A DNA stretch of 6,919 nucleotides from Dehalococcoidia bacterium (GCA_009779655.1 WRDV01000053.1:1-6919), one strand, 5' to 3'. Numbered from the stretch's first letter, positions 1 through 6,433 are shown. Notes: generated by a model not told the origin, from the sequence alone. Translations and numbers: made by a program.

Positions 1-22
1 ACTGAATAAAAGGGGCTTTTTG
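1..22. terminator. Possible right half of a terminator cut by the window edge
   Basis: A GGGGC followed by a run of five T (13-22) looks like the 3' arm and T-tract of a Rho-independent terminator whose 5' arm (expected to be A-rich then GCCCC) would lie before base 1. Within the window only a 5-base-pair AAAAG/CTTTT stem around GGG can form, which is weak. It would end a plus-strand gene to the left. No coding sequence is visible between here and the palindrome at 129. Confidence 0.25.
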
Positions 23-128
23 TGGTACTTTTAGACGTTATATCATATACATTTCGGAAAGCATCTAAAGCTAACACTGTGACTTTTGTGCTTGTATAGG
101 ATAGTTATTTGCGGAGTTTAGGTCATGA

Positions 129-168
129 TAAGAAATAAGGAGACAGCATGCTGTCTCCTTATTTCTTA
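129..168. terminator. Perfect 40-base palindrome, probable bidirectional terminator of the ilv operon
   Basis: The arms 129-148 and 149-168 are exact reverse complements with no mismatch, centred on GCATGC. The core stem is GC-rich (GGAGACAGC paired with GCTGTCTCC) and is flanked by A-rich sequence on one side and T-rich sequence on the other, so either strand ends in a T-rich tract after the GC stem. It lies 23 bases past the ilvC stop, where the minus-strand operon should end. A hairpin needs a small loop, so the central four bases probably stay unpaired in RNA. It could also stop plus-strand transcription coming from the left. Confidence 0.8.
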
Positions 169-191
169 CACTTAATTTAAGTATAAGTACA

Positions 192-1184
192 CTATTTTGA
201 CTCTTTAAGCCACGGCATCATCTCGCGCAATTCTTCGCCTACCTCTTCAATGAGATGCTCTCTTTCCATGTTTTTGAGAGCGTTATATACCGGACGACCG
301 GCCTGATTTTCTAGAACCCACTCACGGGCAAAGCGTCCATCTTGGATCTCAGCGAGAATTTCTCCCATCTCATCATACACATCGTCGCTCACTACGCGCG
401 GACCGCGTGTATAATCGCCATACTTTGCGGTTTCTGAGATGTAGTTGCGCATGTATGAAATGCCACCTTTGTAAATAAGGTCTACAATCAGCTTAAGTTC
501 ATGCAAACATTCAAAGTAAGCAATCTCCGGCTGATAACCAGCTTCAACAAGTGTTTCGAACCCAGCTTTAATAAGGGCAGACGTGCCGCCGCATAGTACA
601 GCTTGCTCACCAAATAGATCCGTTTCGGTTTCTTCTCCAAAAGTAGTTTCCAATATTCCGGCGCGCGATGCGCCAATGCCCTTGGCATATGCCAGAGCAA
701 CCTGTTGCGCATTGCCTGTAGCATCTCGATGGACCGCAATTAGAGCCGGCACGCCATTTCCCTGTGCATATACATCGCGCACCATCTTACCCGGCCCTTT
801 TGGCGCGATCATAGCAACATCAACATCATCCGGCGGCATAATCTGCCCGTAGTGAATATTAAAACCATGAGCAAATAAAAGCACTTTCCCAACAGTAAGA
901 CTAGGCGCGATGTCATCCTTATAAATCTTGGCCTGTGCTGTATCAGGCGCCAGCATGACAATAACATCAGCCTTTTTAGCCAACTCAGCGGCAGACATGA
1001 CATCAAAGCCATCTGCCTGAGCCTTCTTAATTGACTCTGCCTTCTCGGCAACAATGACATTGAGCCCGCTGTCTCGCAAATTGAGAGCCTGAGCGCAGCC
1101 TTGGCTACCGTAGCCTATAATGCCAATGGTTTTATCTTTGATAACCTCCAAATCACAATCTTCGTCATAATAAATAGTCGCCAT
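192..1184 (-). CDS. ilvC: Ketol-acid reductoisomerase, class I (NAD(P)H, Mg2+)
   Basis: This enzyme carries out the second step of valine, leucine and isoleucine synthesis, alkyl migration and reduction of 2-acetolactate or 2-aceto-2-hydroxybutyrate to the dihydroxy acid, in the cytosol. The 330 residues match the short class I form. Visible motifs are the dinucleotide-binding GYGSQG (24-29), AHGFNIHYG with H106, APKGPG with K129, the metal ligands D189 and E193 in ETETDLFGEQ, E225 and E229, and S250 near the substrate site. I chose the ATG at 1184 because the G-rich Shine-Dalgarno (1192-1200) lies 7 bases before it. The in-frame ATG at 1190 has only 1 base of spacing and would add two residues. 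The loop after beta strand 2 reads VIVAEKAES (43-51): it appears about two residues shorter than the common GLRxGS-type loop and has no arginine, which may favour NADH (inference). It is the last gene of ilvDBNC. Confidence 0.97.
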   Translation of the reverse strand: MATIYYDEDCDLEVIKDKTIGIIGYGSQGCAQALNLRDSGLNVIVAEKAESIKKAQADGFDVMSAAELAKKADVIVMLAPDTAQAKIYKDDIAPSLTVGKVLLFAHGFNIHYGQIMPPDDVDVAMIAPKGPGKMVRDVYAQGNGVPALIAVHRDATGNAQQVALAYAKGIGASRAGILETTFGEETETDLFGEQAVLCGGTSALIKAGFETLVEAGYQPEIAYFECLHELKLIVDLIYKGGISYMRNYISETAKYGDYTRGPRVVSDDVYDEMGEILAEIQDGRFAREWVLENQAGRPVYNALKNMEREHLIEEVGEELREMMPWLKESK

Positions 1185-1191
1185 TTTCATT

Positions 1192-1200
1192 CCCCCCTTT
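1192..1200 (-). promoter_or_regulatory. ilvC Shine-Dalgarno that decides the start codon
   Basis: On the minus strand this reads AAAGGGGGG. It ends 7 bases before the ATG at 1184 but only 1 base before the ATG at 1190, so ribosome spacing supports the downstream ATG. Confidence 0.7.
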
Positions 1201-1219
1201 TTATAATAAATAATTTCGG

Positions 1220-1738
1220 TTATTCCTTGTTTACGTCTTCATCGCCAGCAAACGTAACACCGCGCGTCATGCCAATAATACCTGTGCGTGAAATCTCCTT
1301 AATACCAAACCCCTTCAGCAGATTATACAACGATGACACTTTGAGTTCATCCCCCGTAACCTCCACAGTAAGCGAGTCCACCGCCACATCAACAATTTTA
1401 GCCCGAAAAATGTCCACAATCTGCATGATTTCACTGCGCGTAGCCGGCGTGCTTTTTACCTTCATAAGTGCTAGTTCGCGCGTAATTGTGGTATCGCCGG
1501 TGATATCGGACACCTTAATAACATCTATTACTTTATCCAGCTGCTTGCGCACCTGTTCTACCATGGTGTTCGCACCGTCCACCACAATAGTCATGCGCGA
1601 CACATCAGATACCTCAGACGCTCCGACGGCGATACTAGCGATATTAAAGCCACGGCGACGGAAGAGAGAAGCTACGCGATTGAGCACTCCGGGCTTGTCA
1701 TACACTAAAGCCGTTATTATATGCTGCGACGGAATCAT
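1220..1738 (-). CDS. ilvN: Acetolactate synthase small (regulatory) subunit
   Basis: This regulatory subunit binds the IlvB catalytic subunit, raises its activity and normally confers feedback inhibition by valine. The protein has 172 residues, usual for IlvN/IlvH. An N-terminal ACT domain (about 5-75) carries DKPGVLNRVASLFRRRGFNI and the conserved SRMTIVV (47-53). A second, ACT-like domain spans about 83-160 with RELALMKV and IFRAKIVDV. The start at 1738 overlaps the ilvB stop by one base (TAATG), and a full AAAAGGAGG site sits inside the last codons of ilvB with 7-base spacing, so translation is probably coupled. In the predicted valine pocket, residues matching E. coli IlvH G14 and N29 are kept (G17, N32), but the N11 position is aspartate (D14). 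I use ilvN rather than ilvH because it sits next to ilvB; both names are used for this family. Confidence 0.95.
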   Translation of the reverse strand: MIPSQHIITALVYDKPGVLNRVASLFRRRGFNIASIAVGASEVSDVSRMTIVVDGANTMVEQVRKQLDKVIDVIKVSDITGDTTITRELALMKVKSTPATRSEIMQIVDIFRAKIVDVAVDSLTVEVTGDELKVSSLYNLLKGFGIKEISRTGIIGMTRGVTFAGDEDVNKE

Positions 1739-3423
1739 TACAAAACCTCCTTTTGAGGAGCCTCAATAAATTCATGCAGTGATGCGCCCGGAGGCACAAA
1801 TGGATAAACATTCTCCTCCGGAGCAACCTCAAAATTAATGATATACGGGCCATTAATGGCCATAGCACGCTTCACCGCCAGAGTGACATCTTTCTTGGCT
1901 TTCACATTCTCCGCCGGTATGGCATAAGCCTCCGCCAGCTTCACGAAGTTCGGACAATGCAACGGAGTTGCCATATAGCGGCGCTCATAGAAAATCTGCT
2001 GCCATTGACGCACCATACCAAGGTAATTGTTGTTGAGAATAGCTATCTTGACTCCGATGTTCTCGCGCGCAATTGTGGAAAGCTCCTGAATAGTCATTTG
2101 TATGCTTCCGTCTCCGGCAATGCACCACACATTCTCAGTAGGTTTCCCTGTTTTTACTCCCAGCGCAGCAGGCAGTTCAAAACCCATAGTCCCTAAACCG
2201 CCTGAAGTTATGAAAGAGTTTGGTTTGTCATAGAACCAATGCTGTCCGGCAAACATCTGATGCTGTCCTACGCCTGCGACAACAATGGCATCGCCTTTTG
2301 TTGCCTCCCATATTTTGCGAATAACATACTGTGGCAATAAAGTGTCCGTATCACGTATTGCAATTGACGGATGTTCTTTGCGCCATCGGTCCAACTGTTT
2401 CAGCCAAGTTGTATGCTCCAGCGGCTGCATATGCTTATTGATAGCTTTCAGCACATTTTTAGCGTCACCCACGATCGGTATGTCCACATGCACATTCTTG
2501 CCTATCTCAGCCGGATCAATATCAATATGTATAACCTTCGCGTGAGGTGCAAACGTAGATACCTTAGCAGTGGCGCGATCATCAAAGCGCAACCCGACAG
2601 CAACTAACAAGTCCGCCTCCATAACAGCCAAGTTGGCATACGCCAAACCATGCATGCCAAGCCAACCGTAAGAAAGCTTATGGCTTTCAGGAAAAGAAGA
2701 AATACCAAGCAAAGTAGTGACAACAGGTATCTGCGCAGTCTCGGCAAGTGACCTAAGCTCATCATAAACGCCTGAGATGATGGCGCCATGACCAGCGAGA
2801 ATAACCGGCTTTTTGGCCGACGTTATCAGCTTAACCGCCTTAGAAACCTGTGTTGCATGACCGGAAATGGTAGGCTTATAGCCGGATAAGTCTATGCGCA
2901 CGGGATAGACAAAATCCGCTTGTTCTGTCTGCACATCTTTAGGTATATCAATAAGCACCGGTCCGGGACGTCCGCTACGCGCCAGATAGAAAGCTTCTTT
3001 GATGGTACGCGCAATATCAGCCGCTTCCGTTATTAAATAATTATGCTTTGTGATTGGCAAAGTAATACCCGTAATATCAATTTCCTGAAACGCGTCCTTA
3101 CCAATAAACAAGCGTCCTACCTGTCCTGTTATTGCTACAAGCGGAGTTGAATCAAGATACGCATCAGCGATACCGGTAACCAAATTAGTGGCACCGGGGC
3201 CGGACGTGGCAAAACATACACCTACTTTGCCGGTGGAACGGGCATAGCCTTCGGCGGCATGCGCTGCCCCCTGCTCATGTCCCGTAAGGATATGGCGCAA
3301 CTGTGGATACTGAGTGAGCGTATCATACAGAGGTAATATCTGCCCTCCCAATATACCAAAGACGGTGTCCACACCCTCTTTTAGCAGGCTTTCACATACT
3401 ATTTGCGCACCCGTTAGTTTCAT
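1738..3423 (-). CDS. ilvB: Acetolactate synthase (acetohydroxyacid synthase) large catalytic subunit
   Basis: This thiamine-diphosphate enzyme condenses two pyruvates to 2-acetolactate, or pyruvate with 2-oxobutyrate to 2-aceto-2-hydroxybutyrate, the committed step of branched-chain amino-acid synthesis. It has 561 residues, the family's normal length. The N-terminal ThDP (PYR) domain carries the activating glutamate E50 in TGHEQGAAHAAEGYARSTG and the SGPGATN loop. The middle domain has VGLRFDDR (277-283), as in FAD-dependent AHAS. The C-terminal domain has the metal and pyrophosphate motif GDGS (437-440) to NNN (464-466) and W474 in VRQWQQ, equal to the plant herbicide-site tryptophan. The region GQVGRLFIGKDAFQE shows glycine (G103) where plant and many bacterial enzymes have proline. 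The start is set by the ATG at 3423, with AGGAG 7 bases upstream. That site overlaps the ilvD stop. FAD binding makes this an anabolic enzyme rather than a catabolic AlsS, and its pairing with ilvN agrees. Confidence 0.97.
   Translation of the reverse strand: MKLTGAQIVCESLLKEGVDTVFGILGGQILPLYDTLTQYPQLRHILTGHEQGAAHAAEGYARSTGKVGVCFATSGPGATNLVTGIADAYLDSTPLVAITGQVGRLFIGKDAFQEIDITGITLPITKHNYLITEAADIARTIKEAFYLARSGRPGPVLIDIPKDVQTEQADFVYPVRIDLSGYKPTISGHATQVSKAVKLITSAKKPVILAGHGAIISGVYDELRSLAETAQIPVVTTLLGISSFPESHKLSYGWLGMHGLAYANLAVMEADLLVAVGLRFDDRATAKVSTFAPHAKVIHIDIDPAEIGKNVHVDIPIVGDAKNVLKAINKHMQPLEHTTWLKQLDRWRKEHPSIAIRDTDTLLPQYVIRKIWEATKGDAIVVAGVGQHQMFAGQHWFYDKPNSFITSGGLGTMGFELPAALGVKTGKPTENVWCIAGDGSIQMTIQELSTIARENIGVKIAILNNNYLGMVRQWQQIFYERRYMATPLHCPNFVKLAEAYAIPAENVKAKKDVTLAVKRAMAINGPYIINFEVAPEENVYPFVPPGASLHEFIEAPQKEVL
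1746..1754 (-). promoter_or_regulatory. ilvN Shine-Dalgarno built into the end of ilvB
   Basis: The minus strand reads AAAAGGAGG, formed by the codons for the last Gln-Lys-Glu-Val of IlvB, and lies 7 bases before the ilvN ATG. With the one-base stop/start overlap this predicts that ribosomes finishing ilvB restart on ilvN, helping to match the two subunits. Confidence 0.75.
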
Positions 3424-3430
3424 ATGGTAT

Positions 3431-3435
3431 CTCCT
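3431..3435 (-). promoter_or_regulatory. ilvB Shine-Dalgarno overlapping the ilvD stop codon
   Basis: The minus strand reads AGGAG 7 bases before the ilvB ATG. Its AG is also the end of the TAG stop of ilvD (3434-3436), so ribosomes ending ilvD sit on the ilvB initiation region. Confidence 0.7.
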
Positions 3436-5098
3436 ATATAAACACCGCTCCGCGGCTGGCAGTTGTCACATTGTTCATATAACGCGCCAAATAGCCACCG
3501 CTTACGCGCGGCTTAAATATCGGCAATGCCGACAAACGCTCTATTATTTCTTCCTCACTAAGTTTAACACTAAGCCTGCAGTTTGGTATATCAATTTCAA
3601 TGATATCTCCCTCATTTATGGCAGCGATGGGACCACCAAGGGCTGCCTCAGGCGCAACATGTCCAATAGACGCACCGCGTGACGCGCCTGAAAAACGTCC
3701 GTCTGTTATTAGAGCAACAGATTTATCCAGCCCCATACCTGCAAGAAGCGACGTTGGCGTAAGCATTTCGCGCATACCAGGACCACCCTTTGGGCCCTCA
3801 TAGCGTATGACAATCACATCGCCCGATTGAATTCTACCTTCCATAATGGCTTTAGTGGACTCGTCCTCAGAATTGAACACGCGCGCGGGTCCGCTATGCT
3901 GCATCATTTCAAGTGCGACCGCAGAGCGCTTCACCACGGCTCCTTCCGGCGCGATATTGCCGAATAGTATAGCTAATCCGCCTTTTTGCGAGTAAGCCGC
4001 TGCTTCAGAACGAATAACATCAGCATCCTTAATCTCAGCCTGATCTATTATGTCTTTAATACTACGCCCTAAAACTGTTGTCGAATTAAGATGTAAGTGT
4101 TTTACAAGTTGTTTCATCACGGCCGGTATGCCACCGGCACGGTCAAGATCCTCAATGTGGTATGTTCCACTAGGACGTAAGCTTGAAAGACAAGGCGTTT
4201 TCTCACCTATGGCGTTTATAGCATCTAGAGAATAATTCACGCCGGCTTCATGCGCCACTGCCATAAGATGCAACACAGAATTAGTGCTGCCGCCCAAGGC
4301 CATATCCACAACGAAAGCGTTATGTAATGAATCGTAATTTATTATGTCGCGAGGGCATAGATTTTCCTCAAACAACTTGACTGCGCATTCGCCTGCCTGC
4401 CATGCTAGCTTATAGCGACGTTCTTCAACAGCGAGAATAGTGCCGTTGCCCGGAAGCCCTATACCAAGTGCTTCGGTAAGACAATTCATGGTATTGGCGG
4501 TAAACATACCAGCGCACGAGCCGCATCCGGGACATGCGCTGTCTACCAACGACTCAAGCTCATCTTGAGTCATATTATTGTTTAACACTTTGCCAACACC
4601 TTCAAAAACAGAGTTTAGATCCACTTTTTTGATGCCTTCTGGTGTATTCCATTGCCCTGCCAGCATAGGACCGCCGGAAACAAAAACGGATGGGATATTT
4701 AGTCGCACGGCTGCCATCAGCATGCCAGGGATAACCTTATCGCAATTAGGGATGAACACCAATGCATCAAATTGATGCGCCTGCGCCATGATTTCAACAG
4801 AATCGGCAATCAGCTCCCGCGATGGCAGAGAATATTTCATGCCTGAGTGATTCATGGCAATGCCGTCACATACAGCTATTGTGTTGAACTCAAAAGGAAT
4901 GCCACCTGCATGGCGCACGCCGTCTTTGACACTTTGCGCCAGCTTATGCAGATGTATATGGCCGGGAACAATTTCAGCGAAAGAGTTAACTATCCCTATG
5001 AAAGGTTTTTTGAGATCTTCCGGTTTAACTCCTACGGCACGCAACAGTGACCTGTGAGGCGCTCTTTCAATACCATTCTTCACTATTTCGCTTTTCAT
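3434..5098 (-). CDS. ilvD: Dihydroxy-acid dehydratase (iron-sulfur)
   Basis: This enzyme removes water from 2,3-dihydroxyisovalerate or 2,3-dihydroxy-3-methylvalerate to give the 2-oxo acid precursors of valine, leucine and isoleucine. With 554 residues it has the usual length. Key motifs are FNTIAVCDGIAMNH (71-84), IPNCDKVIPGM with C119, D120 and K121 (Mg and iron-sulfur ligands), SACPGCGSCAGMFTANTMNC (188-206) carrying the cluster cysteines, and TDGRFSGASRG (465-475) with the active-site serine. At the first cysteine position of the plant and mycobacterial [2Fe-2S] type it has glycine (PGHIHL), as in E. coli, so an oxygen-sensitive [4Fe-4S] cluster is more likely (inference). I chose the ATG at 5098, with GGGGG 6 bases upstream. 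The frame stays open upstream to a TTG at 5152, adding 18 residues that do not look like the family. First gene of the operon; it overlaps the ilvB ribosome site. Confidence 0.96.
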   Translation of the reverse strand: MKSEIVKNGIERAPHRSLLRAVGVKPEDLKKPFIGIVNSFAEIVPGHIHLHKLAQSVKDGVRHAGGIPFEFNTIAVCDGIAMNHSGMKYSLPSRELIADSVEIMAQAHQFDALVFIPNCDKVIPGMLMAAVRLNIPSVFVSGGPMLAGQWNTPEGIKKVDLNSVFEGVGKVLNNNMTQDELESLVDSACPGCGSCAGMFTANTMNCLTEALGIGLPGNGTILAVEERRYKLAWQAGECAVKLFEENLCPRDIINYDSLHNAFVVDMALGGSTNSVLHLMAVAHEAGVNYSLDAINAIGEKTPCLSSLRPSGTYHIEDLDRAGGIPAVMKQLVKHLHLNSTTVLGRSIKDIIDQAEIKDADVIRSEAAAYSQKGGLAILFGNIAPEGAVVKRSAVALEMMQHSGPARVFNSEDESTKAIMEGRIQSGDVIVIRYEGPKGGPGMREMLTPTSLLAGMGLDKSVALITDGRFSGASRGASIGHVAPEAALGGPIAAINEGDIIEIDIPNCRLSVKLSEEEIIERLSALPIFKPRVSGGYLARYMNNVTTASRGAVFI

Positions 5099-5104
5099 AC
5101 AATA

Positions 5105-5109
5105 CCCCC
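5105..5109 (-). promoter_or_regulatory. ilvD Shine-Dalgarno
   Basis: The minus strand reads GGGGG six bases before the ATG at 5098. This supports the 5098 start over the upstream in-frame TTG at 5152. Confidence 0.55.
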
Positions 5110-5121
5110 AGAAAATTATAA

Positions 5122-5142
5122 ATCCGTCCCAACGGAACGGAC
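5122..5142 (-). promoter_or_regulatory. Leader hairpin between the ilv promoter and ilvD
   Basis: The minus-strand RNA can pair 5134-5141 with 5123-5130 (eight pairs, one of them G-U, loop of three), and one further G-U pair extends it at the base. The stem is followed by a T-rich stretch and then the ilvD ribosome site. It lies inside the short leader predicted from the promoter at 5173-5202. It could act as an attenuator, an RNA-stabilising structure or a protein target. I saw no T-box motif and no leader peptide rich in Ile, Leu or Val codons, so a regulatory role is only inferred. Confidence 0.4.
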
Positions 5143-5172
5143 AAGCTTCCAAGGTCTATTTATAGAACTTTT

Positions 5173-5202
5173 AAGATAACACAGCCATAACTGAAGTGTC
5201 AA
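5173..5202 (-). promoter_or_regulatory. Probable sigma-70-type promoter of ilvDBNC
   Basis: The minus strand has a perfect TTGACA -35 box (5197-5202), an 18-base spacer and TATCTT (5173-5178; four of six consensus bases) as -10. Transcription would start near 5166, giving a leader of about 68 bases before the ilvD ATG. It is the best promoter match between the small membrane-protein gene and ilvD. Confidence 0.6.
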
Positions 5203-5292
5203 TCTTTTGTATGAGTCCGTAACATATTGGACTTTTCGGAGGCAAGATCAGTTATATCTTATATGTCTATTATTTAATTGGTATCTCTATAA

Positions 5293-5673
5293 TTACAATT
5301 TCTTGCTTTTTATTATGAGCGAAATCCGAATTAATAATCCTAAAAGTGAGCCTAAAAAAGTCGATATAACGCAAACGCGCCACGTGTCAGAAACTATTAC
5401 ATACGCTGACAACTTCACATAGGAAACTGTTGTTGCTATAGCTAAACCAAATACGCTAATAAAATATGGATACAGCCATTTTAAGTAAGCGTTGGTAGCA
5501 TTTAAGACCAGCGCTGTAACAAAGGACAGTATAGGCATCATTAAGTGAAAACTCACAAATCCCCAAGCAGTAAGACTTGGATAATCTCTCAACATCCCTA
5601 TCAAAAATATTATTATATAAACGACGACAGAATGCCCATAGCAGGTCAACGAAATTATTTTCTTATTAGACAC
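5293..5673 (-). CDS. Small four-helix membrane protein of unknown function
   Basis: I do not recognise this protein. From the GTG at 5673 it has 126 residues with four hydrophobic segments at about 14-28, 36-58, 65-84 and 101-121, so it is an integral membrane protein. Lysines at both ends (SNKK near the start, IIKSKKL at the end) suggest that both ends face the cytoplasm. It has no signal peptide, catalytic motif or metal site that I can see. The start is a choice: GAGGAAG (5683-5689) lies 9 bases before the GTG at 5673. The longer frame from a TTG at 5691 would swallow that site and add six residues. The gene ends about 90 bases before the ilv promoter and points the same way, but the strong promoter between them argues that it is a separate unit. 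No convincing terminator follows it. Confidence 0.65.
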   Translation of the reverse strand: MSNKKIISLTCYGHSVVVYIIIFLIGMLRDYPSLTAWGFVSFHLMMPILSFVTALVLNATNAYLKWLYPYFISVFGLAIATTVSYVKLSAYVIVSDTWRVCVISTFLGSLLGLLIRISLIIKSKKL

Positions 5674-6019
5674 GGCACATTTCTTCCTCAACAGGTATCT
5701 ATTGAAGCTCTCTTTTTACGTACACTTTGCAGAATGCTTGCATAATTACTACTTGTAGCTTCCGCTTAACAATTTACCCATAATGGAATAGTGTATATAA
5801 TAATACAATAGGTTTCACATTAGCCATAACAATGTTTCGCCCAAATAGGTTACAGCCAGTTAAGCACGTCATTTTCTCAAAAAATAGTAACTTTTCCTAT
5901 GAAAGATGTATACCGCCTACATGTTAAGTGCTATAATTATGGCATGTTTTAACGAAAATGGAAGTAAAATATCACGCAGGCCAAGTATAGCTATTCAACG
6001 AAAGTGAAACGTGCCGAAC
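5674..6019. other. Divergent intergenic region between the small membrane gene and mscL
   Basis: This stretch of about 345 bases is AT-rich and holds the upstream signals of the two divergent genes. On the plus strand a TG-extended TATAAT at 5929-5937 is the only good promoter element. On the minus strand I found only weak -35/-10 pairs upstream of the membrane-protein gene. A minus-strand frame of about 32 codons (MTCLTGC...) has no credible ribosome site. No RNA gene, repeat or inverted repeat is evident. Confidence 0.5.
5929..5937 (+). promoter_or_regulatory. Probable extended -10 promoter of mscL
   Basis: A perfect TATAAT (5932-5937) is preceded by TG with one base between, the extended -10 pattern that tolerates a poor -35 box. 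None near -35 is convincing. Transcription would start near 5944, about 75 bases before the mscL ATG. Confidence 0.5.
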
Positions 6020-6433
6020 ATGAAAAAAGTATTTACGGAATTTAAAGAGTTTGCTTTAAAAAGTAACATCATAGCACTTGCTATTGGTATCATCATTGGC
6101 GGCGCGTTGCAAGGCGTTGTCGCGTCTTTGACCAACAATATTTTATCTCCAATCCTCGGTATATTCGTAGGTAGTAACTTTGATAGGTTAGTTCTCAATG
6201 TGCTTGGCACAACCATCATGTATGGCGCGTTTATTACAAGTCTGATCAATTTTCTCATTATGGCAGTTGTCGTATTTTTGATGATAAAAGGCATGAACAA
6301 ACTCATATCACTAACTAAAAAGCAAGAACCTGCGCCACAACCAGTTCATACATGTCCATATTGCAAAACTGAAATCAACACAGAAGCTACGCGCTGCCCC
6401 GCATGCACTTCGCAGCTAGCGCCAAATCCATAA
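6020..6433 (+). CDS. mscL: Large-conductance mechanosensitive channel, divergent MscL with C-terminal zinc-ribbon-like tail
   Basis: MscL forms a homopentameric inner-membrane pore that opens under membrane tension and releases solutes during osmotic down-shock. The 137 residues show the family layout: an N-terminal amphipathic helix (FTEFKEFALKSN, about 5-17), TM1 (about 17-45) with LAIGIIIGG, a short outer loop (about 46-67), TM2 (about 68-93) and a cytoplasmic tail. The tail has CPYC at C112/C115 and CPAC at C126/C129, a zinc-ribbon-like pair found in many Bacillota MscL proteins and absent from E. coli. The pore-lining glycine matching E. coli G22 is kept (G23), but the near-invariant aspartate D18 is alanine (A19), the preceding RGN is KSN, and the MPP before the loop is SPI. 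The start is uncertain: ATG at 6020 fits the usual MKKxxxEFKEF beginning, while a GTG at 6011 would add three residues. Neither has a strong ribosome site. Confidence 0.87.
   Translation: MKKVFTEFKEFALKSNIIALAIGIIIGGALQGVVASLTNNILSPILGIFVGSNFDRLVLNVLGTTIMYGAFITSLINFLIMAVVVFLMIKGMNKLISLTKKQEPAPQPVHTCPYCKTEINTEATRCPACTSQLAPNP

Noticed and set aside
1101..1769. Plus-strand open frame of 222 codons opposite ilvN
   Set aside because: It lies antisense over ilvN and the ends of ilvC and ilvB, is rich in Ser/Thr/Ile as expected from a shadow frame, and lacks a ribosome site and any family motif.
5105..5122. CodY-like half site (AATTTTCTG on the minus strand) before ilvD
   Set aside because: Only about half of the 15-base CodY palindrome matches. 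The other half is the G-run of the ribosome site, so chance explains it better.
5099..5152. Upstream extension of ilvD to a TTG at 5152 (18 extra residues)
   Set aside because: The added residues do not resemble the family N-terminus, the frame crosses the leader hairpin, and the ATG at 5098 has a well-spaced ribosome site and the usual MKSEIVKNGIERAPHRSLL beginning. It is also not an attenuation leader peptide: it lacks its own stop codon and is not rich in Ile, Leu or Val.
5207..5237. Hairpin AGTCC...GGACT between the small membrane gene and ilvD, as a terminator
   Set aside because: The stem is only five pairs with a ten-base loop, and no T-run follows on the minus strand. The T-run on the plus strand has no upstream gene to serve.
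5770..5870. Minus-strand frame of about 32 codons (MTCLTGC...) in the divergent intergenic region
   Set aside because: There is no convincing ribosome site or promoter, and the length is expected by chance in AT-rich sequence.
5995..6306. Minus-strand open frame of 103 codons opposite mscL
   Set aside because: It is a hydrophobic shadow of the mscL membrane helices. The plus-strand frame has clear MscL family motifs.
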